From the NCBI GenBank assembly GCA_910585275.1, contig CAJUCW010000003.1:94729-158728 (forward strand): a stretch of 64,000 nt of DNA, written 5' to 3'. The position numbers were made by a program, and so were the translations under genes. The notes under the pieces are model-generated. The model searched no databases and was not told the DNA's origin. It was given only the letters and a program-made list of their open reading frames with translations. This DNA comes from an uncultured Muribaculaceae bacterium (GTDB lineage: Bacteria > Bacteroidota > Bacteroidia > Bacteroidales > Muribaculaceae). This document shows, piece after piece, positions 45,490-54,047 of the stretch (its first letter is position 1; each line of letters starts with the position of its first letter).

Positions 45490-46791
45490 ATGAAAAGCTC
45501 TCTACTGAAAATCGCTCTCGCCTCTCTTTTTCTCTTTCCCGCCGTTTCTTTCGCCCAAACTCCGAGAAGTCAGGATTTCAAAGACAAATATAAGCTTAAA
45601 GAAGCTGTTGTCTTGAGTCGCCACAACATCAGGTCTCCCCTTTCCGACAGCAAAAGCGCCCTCGGAAGAATGACACCCCATGAATGGAACAAATGGACTG
45701 CCGGAAAAAGCGAGCTTACGCTACGCGGAGGGGTGCTCGAAACGGAAATGGGTCAATACTTCCGTAAATGGGCTGTCGATGCCGGTCTCTTCCCTGAGAA
45801 TTATGAACCGACCGCCGATGACCTCAACGTGATTGCCAACTCCATGCAGCGATGCATTGCCACCGCCCAATACTTTACCTCAGGCTTCATGCCCGTGGGT
45901 AGTGTCACCGTAAATCACCGATACACCCCGAGCAAGATGGATCCGCTCTTTAATCCGCAGCTCACCAAGGTTAGCCCGGCATTTGTGGCGGAAGCAATGA
46001 AGCAGATTAATGCAATGGGCGGGAAGAAAGGCATCGTAGGTATAAATGAAGCGACTGAACCGGATTATAATCTCATGATTGAGGTGCTCGATGTGGATGA
46101 TTCCCCTATGGCCAAAGAAAAGGACCCTTACCTCGACGCTTTCAAGAATTACAACACCGAAATTGTTTTTGAGAAATATAAGGAACCATCGATGAAGTCC
46201 GGGTCGGCCCTTAAAGAACTCAATTCGGCAAGCGACGCGTTTATCCTCCAGTATTATGAACAGCCCGACACTCTGGCAGCTGCCTTCGGACATAAACTGT
46301 CGAGAAAAGATTGGGAAAAACTGGCCCACGTGAAGGATACGTACCAAGATGTGCTTTTCACCGCCCCCATAGTCGCAACCAACGTAGCTTATCCATTGAT
46401 TCAATATATGTATGATGAACTTCGTTCTCCCGACAGGAAGTTTACATTCCTTGTAGGTCACGACAGCAATCTTTCAGCAGTGGCAACCGCCCTTGGAGTC
46501 GAAGAATATGAATTGCCAAATGCAATTGAGAAAAAAACACCTATCGGTTCGAAGATTGTGGTTGAAAAATTTGTAGCTCCCGACGGCGAGGAATATGCCG
46601 ACGTCAACATAGTTTATCAGTCGGTTGACCAGTTGCGCAACATGGAACTCCTTGACCTCGACAATCCTCCGCAGATTTACCAACTTTCCCTGAAAGGACT
46701 TGAGAAGAATGCCGACGGACTTTATAAAATGGCAGACGTAGCCAAGAGGTTTGAAGAAGCCCTGGCTGCCTACGAAGCAATACCCATGTAA
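45490..46791 (+). CDS. Secreted histidine acid phosphatase (phytase-like)
   Basis: 433 residues with a signal peptide (MKSSLLKIALASLFLFPAVSFAQ). The phosphohistidine motif is RHNIRSP with nucleophile His45, and the proton-donor HD pair is His324-Asp325 in VGHDSNLSAVATALG. The family includes AppA-type phytases and glucose-1-phosphatases that release phosphate from phytate or sugar phosphates outside the cytoplasm. The exact substrate cannot be read. It is divergent from the OprP-type porin. Confidence 0.88.
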   Translation: MKSSLLKIALASLFLFPAVSFAQTPRSQDFKDKYKLKEAVVLSRHNIRSPLSDSKSALGRMTPHEWNKWTAGKSELTLRGGVLETEMGQYFRKWAVDAGLFPENYEPTADDLNVIANSMQRCIATAQYFTSGFMPVGSVTVNHRYTPSKMDPLFNPQLTKVSPAFVAEAMKQINAMGGKKGIVGINEATEPDYNLMIEVLDVDDSPMAKEKDPYLDAFKNYNTEIVFEKYKEPSMKSGSALKELNSASDAFILQYYEQPDTLAAAFGHKLSRKDWEKLAHVKDTYQDVLFTAPIVATNVAYPLIQYMYDELRSPDRKFTFLVGHDSNLSAVATALGVEEYELPNAIEKKTPIGSKIVVEKFVAPDGEEYADVNIVYQSVDQLRNMELLDLDNPPQIYQLSLKGLEKNADGLYKMADVAKRFEEALAAYEAIPM

Positions 46792-46797
46792 CCGGCA

Positions 46798-46859
46798 AAT
46801 CATATATGTAAAAGATAAGGCGGACGAATTCGTCCGCCTTATCTTTTACATATATGATT
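46798..46859. terminator. 62-bp perfect palindrome acting as bidirectional terminator
   Basis: The sequence is self-complementary over all 62 bases with no loop, centred on GAATTC at 46826-46831. GC-rich arms (AGGCGGACGAATTCGTCCGCCT) sit between AT-rich outer arms that supply A- and T-runs on both strands. It lies between the phosphatase (+) and lpd (-). Confidence 0.85.
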
Positions 46860-46867
46860 AATTCATT

Positions 46868-48223
46868 TTACTTTGCAGCCCTGGCGGCATTAAGCAGAAT
46901 CTCGCTGACAGTGGGGTGTCCGAAAATGATTTGGGTCATTTCACGGCACGTTACATTACGGTTCATAAGATCGGCACATTGCTGGGCAAGGTCGGCGGCT
47001 TCAACGCCCATTATGTGGGCCCCTATCAGTTTGTCGTCATCCTTTTGGAAAATCAGCTTACAGAGGCCATCGGTTTCCCCCATTGCCAAAGCTTTCCCGT
47101 TGGCCCGGAAGAAGCTTTGTCCGATAATGGTTTCAATCTTTTTCTCCTTACACTGCTCTTCGGTGAGTCCAACCATTCCACATTCCGGAGTAGTGAAAAC
47201 AGCTGAAGGAATAATATCGAATCTTATGGAATCGTTTTCATTGTCGATTGCATTAAGAGCCCTCATTCCTTGGAACGATGCAACATGGGCCAGCATCATG
47301 CGCGCATTGACATCGCCGATGGCATAAATATTGGCGACATTAGTCCGCATATTGTCATCAACAGAAATACCTTTCGGGGAATATTCCACTCCGGCGGCTT
47401 CGAGGTTAAGGCCCTCAACCCGTGGAGTACGACCAACTGCCATCAGCAAATCGGAAGAAACAACCTTTTCCTCTTTCCCTTTAGACTCGTAAGTCACCTC
47501 GATTTCATAAAACTCATTCTGCCTGATTTCCTTGGCTGCCGCACCTGTTATAATTTTCACACCCTTTTTTGAAAGTGTCTGCTTGAGACGCTTAGCGATG
47601 TCGGAATCAAACGGTGGAAGAATCTGTTTCATGAATTCTATTACAGTCACCTTGGAACCAAGGTTACTGAATATGGAAGCGAACTCCATACCGATGACAC
47701 CTCCGCCGATAATCGTGAGCGACGCGGGTATATACTCAAGATTGAGAATCCGTGTGGAATCCATCACACATTCGAGGTCATGTCCGGGGATAGGAAGAGA
47801 CTTTGACACACTGCCGGTGGCAATTATAATGTTGTCTGCCTCATATTCCTCTCCGTCGGCAATCACAGTCCGGCTGTCTTTAAAGGATGCCATTGCATTG
47901 ACCACGTTCACTTTCGCCTGCTTCAGCATCATGTCGATGCCGCCTCTCAAGGTGTCGGTCACGTTTTTCTTGCGTTCGAGAATCTTATTGTAGTCTATTG
48001 CAAATGTAAAATCCTCGATGCCATATTTCTCACCCTCTTTGAAACGGGCAATCATGTCGGAGTCGTTACACAGGCATTTCGTAGGAATGCACCCTTCGTT
48101 TAGGCAGGTTCCTCCGAGACTGCCGCCGTTGAAAAGCGTCACGCTTTTACCAACCTTAGCAGCCTCCAATGCGGTTTCATATCCGCCGGGGCCGGCACCG
48201 ATTATAATAAGGTCGGTTTTCAT
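46868..48223 (-). CDS. lpdA: Dihydrolipoyl dehydrogenase (glycine cleavage L protein)
   Basis: 451 residues. FAD-NAD disulphide oxidoreductase: GAGPGGYETAL binds FAD, GGTCLNEGCIPTKCL holds the redox Cys pair, GGGVIGMEFASIFSNLG binds NAD, and GHPTVSE near the C-terminus provides the catalytic His. It reoxidises the lipoyl arm of GcvH. Its start overlaps the gcvPB stop by four bases, so it is the last gene of the glycine-cleavage operon. Confidence 0.95.
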   Translation of the reverse strand: MKTDLIIIGAGPGGYETALEAAKVGKSVTLFNGGSLGGTCLNEGCIPTKCLCNDSDMIARFKEGEKYGIEDFTFAIDYNKILERKKNVTDTLRGGIDMMLKQAKVNVVNAMASFKDSRTVIADGEEYEADNIIIATGSVSKSLPIPGHDLECVMDSTRILNLEYIPASLTIIGGGVIGMEFASIFSNLGSKVTVIEFMKQILPPFDSDIAKRLKQTLSKKGVKIITGAAAKEIRQNEFYEIEVTYESKGKEEKVVSSDLLMAVGRTPRVEGLNLEAAGVEYSPKGISVDDNMRTNVANIYAIGDVNARMMLAHVASFQGMRALNAIDNENDSIRFDIIPSAVFTTPECGMVGLTEEQCKEKKIETIIGQSFFRANGKALAMGETDGLCKLIFQKDDDKLIGAHIMGVEAADLAQQCADLMNRNVTCREMTQIIFGHPTVSEILLNAARAAK

Positions 48224-49689
48224 TTCTCGGAATCTTTAAGGGCCTTGTAATTCAGAATCGGATTCTTGGCAGCCGTGGTTTCGTCAAGTTTGCGGACGAT
48301 TGTGGTAAGCGGGGCATTCAACACCTCTTCCGGAGTTTCGCGGGCCTCTTGCGCCACCTTATGCATCACGGCGATAAAATCGTCGAGAGTCTCCTTGCTT
48401 TCGGTTTCCGTAGGCTCAATCATCATCGATTCATGGAAAAGAAGAGGGAAATATATAGTCGGGGCATGGAATCCATAGTCAAGAAGACGCTTCGCAACAT
48501 TAAGGGTGGTTACTCCCGTCGATTTGTCTTTTAGACCGTCGAATACAAATTCATGCTTGCACACACCGGAAATTGGAAGGAGATAATCATCCTTAAGGCT
48601 TTCCTTAATATAGTTCGCATTCAAGGTGGCAATCGGTCCGACGTTTTTGATGTTTTCCTTGCCGAGAGAAAGTATGTAAGCATATGCTTTCATCATCACT
48701 CCGAAGTTTCCGAAGAAAGTGGAAACGCTACCCAGGCTATCGTCAACGTTTTCTACATAGAAAGTGCCGTCGGCCGCCTTCTTCACATGAGGATTCGGAA
48801 GGAAATCCACCAAATGTGGGGCAACGCCTACAGGGCCGGAACCCGGACCGCCGCCTCCGTGAGGCGTGGAGAATGTCTTGTGGAGGTTTATGTGCATGAT
48901 GTCGAAACCCATATCGCCGGGACGCACCATACCGAGAAGGGGATTCAGATTCGCCCCGTCGTAATACAACAGGCCACCTGCCTCATGGACGAGCTTCGCT
49001 ATTTCAAGAATCTCGGTCTCGAACATTCCGAGAGTGTTCGGGTTCGTCATCATGATTCCGGCAATGCTGTCGTCAAGAAGCGGTCTAAGATCTTCAACGT
49101 CGATTGAGCCGTTAGGTTTCGATTTCACCTCCACCACTTCAAGACCCGCAACCATGGCCGACGCCGGGTTGGTGCCGTGGGCCGAATTAGGCACGATTAC
49201 CTTCGTGCGCTTTTCATCGCCGCGCGAGAGGTGATACTGGCGCATCACCATCAGACCGGTCAACTCACCGTGCGCTCCTGCATAAGGATTGAGGGTAAAT
49301 TCGGCAAGACCGGATATATTGGCGAGCATATTCTGGAGATTCCAGTAAAGCTCCAATGCTCCTTGGGCCGACTTTACATCCTGGAGCGGATGAAGGGATG
49401 AGAACTCGGACATAGCCGCCACCTCCTCATTGATTTTAGGATTGTACTTCATCGTACAGCTCCCGAGAGGATAAAAGCCTGTGTCAACGCCGAAGTTCTT
49501 GTTGGAAAGGTTGGTGTAGTGACGCACTACGTCAAGTTCGCTCACCTCCGGGAGTTCAGCAGGTGTTTCACGAAGAAGTCCTGAAGGGATTGCCGAAAGT
49601 CCGTCGGTCATATAATTGTCTGCCGGCAACTCGTAACCTTTTCTGCCGGGACGTGAAAGCTCGAATATCAGTTTGTCGTATGTTTTCAT
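48220..49689 (-). CDS. gcvPB: Glycine dehydrogenase (decarboxylating) subunit 2
   Basis: 489 residues. The PLP-binding half of the two-subunit P protein: the Lys in INLHKTFSTPHGGGGPGSGP forms the Schiff base with glycine. GSCTMKYNPKINE, NSAHGTNPASA and the C-terminal HESMMIEPTETESKETLD are family blocks. It forms a heterotetramer with the subunit encoded five bases upstream. Confidence 0.97.
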   Translation of the reverse strand: MKTYDKLIFELSRPGRKGYELPADNYMTDGLSAIPSGLLRETPAELPEVSELDVVRHYTNLSNKNFGVDTGFYPLGSCTMKYNPKINEEVAAMSEFSSLHPLQDVKSAQGALELYWNLQNMLANISGLAEFTLNPYAGAHGELTGLMVMRQYHLSRGDEKRTKVIVPNSAHGTNPASAMVAGLEVVEVKSKPNGSIDVEDLRPLLDDSIAGIMMTNPNTLGMFETEILEIAKLVHEAGGLLYYDGANLNPLLGMVRPGDMGFDIMHINLHKTFSTPHGGGGPGSGPVGVAPHLVDFLPNPHVKKAADGTFYVENVDDSLGSVSTFFGNFGVMMKAYAYILSLGKENIKNVGPIATLNANYIKESLKDDYLLPISGVCKHEFVFDGLKDKSTGVTTLNVAKRLLDYGFHAPTIYFPLLFHESMMIEPTETESKETLDDFIAVMHKVAQEARETPEEVLNAPLTTIVRKLDETTAAKNPILNYKALKDSEK

Positions 49690-49694
49690 AATGG

Positions 49695-51017
49695 TCAGTC
49701 CTCAAGCATTAATTCTACAAGGTTGTCAATCTCCTCTTTAGTCCGCTTCTCTGTCACGGCAAATTCCACAAGGCCGTTTCCAAGAGAAAGACCGCCCATT
49801 ATACCCTTTTCAAGGAGACGGGCGTTGATTTTATCGATGTCGAGATCAGTTTTGACGACAAACTCCTTAAGGAACGGCTTTTCGAACGCCGGCTGGAATT
49901 TACCTGTAGAGATAAGTCTGTTGAAAAGATAGTGGGCACCGTCGGCCGAAAGCACGTTAACCTCCTTCAGACCCTCCTTGCCGAGGAGCGAAAGATAAAT
50001 TGTGGCGTAAAGCGCCATCAGGCTCTGGTTCGAACAGATGTTGCTCGTGGCTTTCTCCCGACGTATGTGCTGCTCACGTGCCTGAAGAGTCAACACGAAC
50101 CCACGTTTACCGTCGGCATCTTTGGTAGCACCCACCACCCTGCCGGGCATTTTACGGAGCATCCCCTTGTTGCAGGAAATAAAGCCAAGATACGGGCCTC
50201 CGAAAGCGAGAGGCATACCGAGGGTCTGTCCGTCGCCACACGCAACGTCGGCACCCCATTCGGACGGAGTGCGGAGAACGGCAAGCGCGGATGGGTCGGC
50301 GAATACGGCAAAATATCCTTTAGCGGAATGAATTGTGTCGGCAACGCCTGTAAAATCTTCCACAATTCCGTATTTATTGGGAGTAGGCAAAATCACGCCG
50401 GCCACATCGTCATCTTCGAGTTCTTTGGCAAGCATGTCAAGGTCGGTGACACCATCTTTCTCCACAATCAAAGACACCTTCACGCCATGGAATTTGGCAT
50501 ATGTTCTGACCACATTTATAACCCGTTCGGAAAGGGTTGACGAAAGAAGCACGCGATTTTTCTTTTTGGAAGATGCCACCATCATAAACATCACTTCGGC
50601 AGCGGCCGTCGCTCCGTCATACATCGATGCGTTGGTGGCCTCCATTCCGGTCAGTTCGCTTATCATGCTCTGATATTCGAAAATATACTGGAGGGTGCCT
50701 TGCGAAATTTCAGGCTGATAAGGGGTATAGGCTGTATAAAATTCGCTTCTCGCAAGGAGATGAGCCACCGTTGAAGGGGAATAATGGTCGTATGCACCAC
50801 CGCCGGCAAACACGGTAAGGGCCTTGTTTTTTTCACCCAGCTCCTTGAAATGACGGCGTAATTCTATTTCCGACATGGCGGATGGAATGGAGTATTCCCC
50901 TTCGAAAACCACTTCCTGCGGAACATCGCTATAGAGGTCGCGCAGCGACTGAACGCCGATACGGTCAAGCATCTCACGGATGTCTTCCTCTGTATGTGGA
51001 ATATATTTGTTAGGCAT
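49695..51017 (-). CDS. gcvPA: Glycine dehydrogenase (decarboxylating) subunit 1
   Basis: 440 residues from MPNKYIPHTEEDIREML; an upstream in-frame start at 51071 would extend into the intercistronic hairpin. YTPYQPEISQGTLQYIFEYQSMI and SNICSNQSLMALYATIYLS are characteristic. It pairs with subunit 2 to decarboxylate glycine and transfer aminomethyl to GcvH. Confidence 0.96.
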   Translation of the reverse strand: MPNKYIPHTEEDIREMLDRIGVQSLRDLYSDVPQEVVFEGEYSIPSAMSEIELRRHFKELGEKNKALTVFAGGGAYDHYSPSTVAHLLARSEFYTAYTPYQPEISQGTLQYIFEYQSMISELTGMEATNASMYDGATAAAEVMFMMVASSKKKNRVLLSSTLSERVINVVRTYAKFHGVKVSLIVEKDGVTDLDMLAKELEDDDVAGVILPTPNKYGIVEDFTGVADTIHSAKGYFAVFADPSALAVLRTPSEWGADVACGDGQTLGMPLAFGGPYLGFISCNKGMLRKMPGRVVGATKDADGKRGFVLTLQAREQHIRREKATSNICSNQSLMALYATIYLSLLGKEGLKEVNVLSADGAHYLFNRLISTGKFQPAFEKPFLKEFVVKTDLDIDKINARLLEKGIMGGLSLGNGLVEFAVTEKRTKEEIDNLVELMLED

Positions 51018-51040
51018 TTTAGTTGGTATAATTGTGAGAA

Positions 51041-51082
51041 ATGCATAATCCGTGAATAAGAAAGTTTTCACGGACCATGCAT
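51041..51082 (-). other. Intercistronic hairpin between gcvH and gcvPA
   Basis: ATGCAT-aat-CCGTGAA pairs with TTCACGG-acc-ATGCAT around a ten-base loop. There is no T-run, so it is probably an mRNA-stability or processing element inside the operon. Confidence 0.45.
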
Positions 51083-51104
51083 TCCAATTATGTATTAAGT
51101 TTGA

Positions 51105-51485
51105 TTATTCCTCGCAGATTTTTGCGTATGCAGCCGCGTCAAGAAGCTTCTCAATCTCGGAAGGGTCGGAAACGCGCACTTTCATAATCCAGTTGCCGAA
51201 AGCATCCTGGTTTACAAGTTCAGGTTCGTCTTCAAGCGCTTCATTGATTTCAACCACCTCGCCGCTTACCGGAGAGATAAGGTCGCTGGCAGCCTTTACA
51301 GACTCAACAGCCCCGAAATCTTCGCCCTGCTCTACTTCATCGCCCACTTCAGGCATATCTACATACACGATGTTGCCGAGCGCATGCTGTGCATAGTCCG
51401 TGATACCAACTGTGGCGATATCGCCTTCAAGTTTCACCCATTCATGTGATTCCGCATAACGGAGATCGTCTAAAATTTTGCTCAT
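51105..51485 (-). CDS. gcvH: Glycine cleavage system H protein
   Basis: 126 residues, normal for GcvH. The lipoyl lysine lies in GAVESVKAASDLISPVSGEV. The protein shuttles the aminomethyl group from the P protein to the T protein and presents the reduced lipoyl arm to Lpd. YAESHEWVKLEGDIATVGITDYAQHALG is the usual N-terminus. Confidence 0.97.
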   Translation of the reverse strand: MSKILDDLRYAESHEWVKLEGDIATVGITDYAQHALGNIVYVDMPEVGDEVEQGEDFGAVESVKAASDLISPVSGEVVEINEALEDEPELVNQDAFGNWIMKVRVSDPSEIEKLLDAAAYAKICEE

Positions 51486-51510
51486 TGCTATGATGTTTTA
51501 AAAATTTCAA

Positions 51511-52605
51511 TCACTTTTTGTAGTTCTTGTCGTAGAAACGCTTTTTCACCACCGTCCCGGGGAACGTTTTCTTACGGATACGGACTTCCACTTTTGTCCC
51601 GAGTTTGTCGTAAGGCTTTTCTATCATCGCCATGGCCACGCTCTTGCCGGTGGAGATGGAACGGTAACCTGTAGTGATTTCACCAACCTGTCTTCCTTCG
51701 ATTTCTACAGGATAGCCATGACGTGGAATCGCGTTCCCCTCAAGTTCGATGCCAACGATGCGACGCTTTACGCCTTCAGCCTTCTGGAGCGCGAGTGCTT
51801 CCTTTCCGATAAATTCCGGTTTGTCAAGTTTGACAAACATGCTCAGGCTTGCCTCAAGGGGAGTGATGTCGGCACTGAGTTCGTCGCCGTAGAGGGGAAG
51901 TCCCACTTCGAAACGCAGGGTGTCGCGGCATCCGAGTCCGCAAGGTTGCACGCCGGCCTCCATCAGTTTGTCCCATACGCGGCGAGTGAAGTCATGGCTG
52001 CCATATACCTCGAAACCGTCTTCTCCGGTATAACCGGTGCGACTTATAATCACCTCTTCACCGTCAAGCTGGAATGTCTTGAAATTATAGAAAGCGATAT
52101 CCTGCACCGGTATGCCGAGAACTTTTTCCATCGTCTCTTCGGCTTTCGGTCCTTGGATTGCCACCTCTCCGTAATAAGGGCTCTGGTCTTCTATTTCCAC
52201 ATCGTAGCCTTCGGCGTGGCTCTTTATCCATTCCACGTCTTTGGCAATGTTGGAGGCGTTGATTACGAGGAAATATTCATCGTCGTTCACTTTATAGACA
52301 AGAAGATCATCTACCGTGCCACCGTTGTCATAGCACATCATGCCGTAGAAAATCTGTCCGTCGGGCGCGCCGGTCACATCGTTCACAAATATATGGCTGA
52401 CGAACTTATAAGCGTCCGTGCCTTTTACCCTTACCTCGCCCATGTGGCTGACATCGAAGACGCCAACTTCGTGGCGCACTGCATTATGTTCTTCGGTGAT
52501 GCCCTTGTATTGTATAGGCATATCGAAACCTCCGAAAGGCGACATCAAAGCACCGAGTGCCACATGACGGTCGTGAAGGCATGTTTTAGTTAGATTCTCT
52601 TCCAT
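51511..52605 (-). CDS. gcvT: Aminomethyltransferase (glycine cleavage T protein)
   Basis: 364 residues. It moves the methylene unit from GcvH to tetrahydrofolate and releases ammonia. FDVSHMGEVRVKG holds the conserved Asp, ISRTGYTGEDGFEVY and GLGCRDTLRFEVGLPLYGDEL contact folate, and KKRFYDKNYKK ends it. It is the first gene of the operon gcvT-gcvH-gcvPA-gcvPB-lpdA. No glycine riboswitch was recognised upstream. Confidence 0.97.
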   Translation of the reverse strand: MEENLTKTCLHDRHVALGALMSPFGGFDMPIQYKGITEEHNAVRHEVGVFDVSHMGEVRVKGTDAYKFVSHIFVNDVTGAPDGQIFYGMMCYDNGGTVDDLLVYKVNDDEYFLVINASNIAKDVEWIKSHAEGYDVEIEDQSPYYGEVAIQGPKAEETMEKVLGIPVQDIAFYNFKTFQLDGEEVIISRTGYTGEDGFEVYGSHDFTRRVWDKLMEAGVQPCGLGCRDTLRFEVGLPLYGDELSADITPLEASLSMFVKLDKPEFIGKEALALQKAEGVKRRIVGIELEGNAIPRHGYPVEIEGRQVGEITTGYRSISTGKSVAMAMIEKPYDKLGTKVEVRIRKKTFPGTVVKKRFYDKNYKK

Positions 52606-52708
52606 TTGTATGTTCTGTGTTATTGATTGTTTTCATTTTTACCCACTTAATGTGCGTAAAGTGGCATTTAGAAATAAGGAATCCGGATTCTATCCCGGTT
52701 TTCTCTGC

Positions 52709-52740
52709 CAAAGTTAACAAATGACAATTTAACGACCAAA
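52709..52740 (-). promoter_or_regulatory. Bacteroidetes primary-sigma promoter of the gcv operon
   Basis: On the minus strand, TTTG (52740-52737), 20 bp, then TAACTTTG (52716-52709): an exact consensus match, about 100 bases before gcvT. Confidence 0.75.
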
Positions 52741-52780
52741 TTTTTTCATCCGAAAAAAATGAAGTCGTAGTTTTTTTTCA

Positions 52781-52788
52781 TAACTTTG
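52781..52788 (+). promoter_or_regulatory. -7 element directly before the lolE-like start
   Basis: TAACTTTG ends four bases before the ATG at 52793, so transcription would begin at or next to the start codon. The -33 side is A/T-rich without a clear TTTG. Confidence 0.5.
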
Positions 52789-52792
52789 CGCC

Positions 52793-54034
52793 ATGAATTA
52801 TCCTTTGTTCATAGCTCGCAGACTTTCTCTTTCCGCCGGTGGGAAACGCAAGGCGCCGGCGGTGACCGTGGCGGTGGCTGCAGTGGCACTCTCTGTTGCC
52901 GTGATGATTGCCTCGATTTCCATAGTGTTGGGGTTCAAGCAGGAAATCCGCAACAAAGTGGTCGGTTTCAATGGCCACATATCCCTGTTCACATCTCCGG
53001 TCACTCCCGACGAAGACAACATAGTCACCCTCACCCCTTCTTTAAAGGAAGAATTGGCAGGACTGGATTTTGTCGATGACTATATACTCCAGGCCGTAGC
53101 CCCTGCCATTCTTAAGACCTCGACAGATTTTAAAGGCGTCTATCTCAAGGGGCTGAGCGGAAAATCCGCCATTGATTTTATGAATGCCAATCTGGAGGAG
53201 GGGAAGCTCGTAGATTTCTCAAAACCCGAAAACAAGAATAAAATCGTCATTTCAAGAACGGCCGCCCGTCAGCTCGGACTGAAGAACGGCGACAAAATCG
53301 ACACCTATTTCATAACCGACGACGTCCGCGTCAGAAGATTAGAGATTGTCGGCATCTTCAATTCCCACTTCGACCAATATGACGATGTGCTTGTGTTCGG
53401 ATCGCTGCCGCTCGTGCAGCAGCTTGGTGGAATAGGTGAAAACCAAGGCACTTATCTACAACTCACCACAAACGACTTCGACAGGATTCCTGAATATACC
53501 TCTCTTTTACAGTCGCGGCTCAACGAAGCCCTCGAAGACGGACGGCTGTTCCGTCTGTATAAGACCGACAACGTTTTAAATCAGGGAATGGGATATTTCA
53601 GTTGGCTCAATCTCCTTGACACGAATGTAGTGGTGATTCTCTTCCTTATGATGACAGTGGGATGCATCACGCTTGTTTCGGGCATGCTGATAATCATTAT
53701 AGAGAAAAAGAGGTTCATCGGCATGATGAAGGCCCTGGGGGCCCCTACCGACAAAGTGCGCCGGGTGTTTGTTTATCTCGCCATACGCGTTGCGCTGTGG
53801 GGCATGATTATCGGCAACGTAGTTATGATTTCCCTGATGTATGTTCAGGAAAAAACACATTTCATTCCTCTTGATGCAGAGTCTTATTACATCGATTTCG
53901 TTCCCGTGAAACTGTCTTGGATTGGGATTGCGCTCCTCAATGCAGGAGTGCTTGTAGTCACCTATATAGTGCTTATTCTCCCGTCAAGATTCGTGGCAGG
54001 CATCTCTCCCGCCGAGACTATGCGCTACGAATAA
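52793..54034 (+). CDS. LolC/LolE-type ABC transporter permease
   Basis: 413 residues. An N-terminal membrane helix (about 25-50, VTVAVAAVALSVAVMIASISIVLGFK) is followed by a large periplasmic MacB-type domain (to about 265) and three C-terminal helices forming the FtsX domain (VVILFLMMTVGCITLVSGMLIIIIEKKRFIGMMKALGA). The Lol system moves lipoproteins from the inner to the outer membrane. No LolD ATPase gene is adjacent, so partner genes lie elsewhere. Confidence 0.85.
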   Translation: MNYPLFIARRLSLSAGGKRKAPAVTVAVAAVALSVAVMIASISIVLGFKQEIRNKVVGFNGHISLFTSPVTPDEDNIVTLTPSLKEELAGLDFVDDYILQAVAPAILKTSTDFKGVYLKGLSGKSAIDFMNANLEEGKLVDFSKPENKNKIVISRTAARQLGLKNGDKIDTYFITDDVRVRRLEIVGIFNSHFDQYDDVLVFGSLPLVQQLGGIGENQGTYLQLTTNDFDRIPEYTSLLQSRLNEALEDGRLFRLYKTDNVLNQGMGYFSWLNLLDTNVVVILFLMMTVGCITLVSGMLIIIIEKKRFIGMMKALGAPTDKVRRVFVYLAIRVALWGMIIGNVVMISLMYVQEKTHFIPLDAESYYIDFVPVKLSWIGIALLNAGVLVVTYIVLILPSRFVAGISPAETMRYE

Positions 54035-54047
54035 ATCCCGTTCTTTT

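Noticed and set aside
52606..52792. Glycine riboswitch upstream of gcvT
   Set aside because: No conserved riboswitch blocks were found; only a normal promoter is visible.
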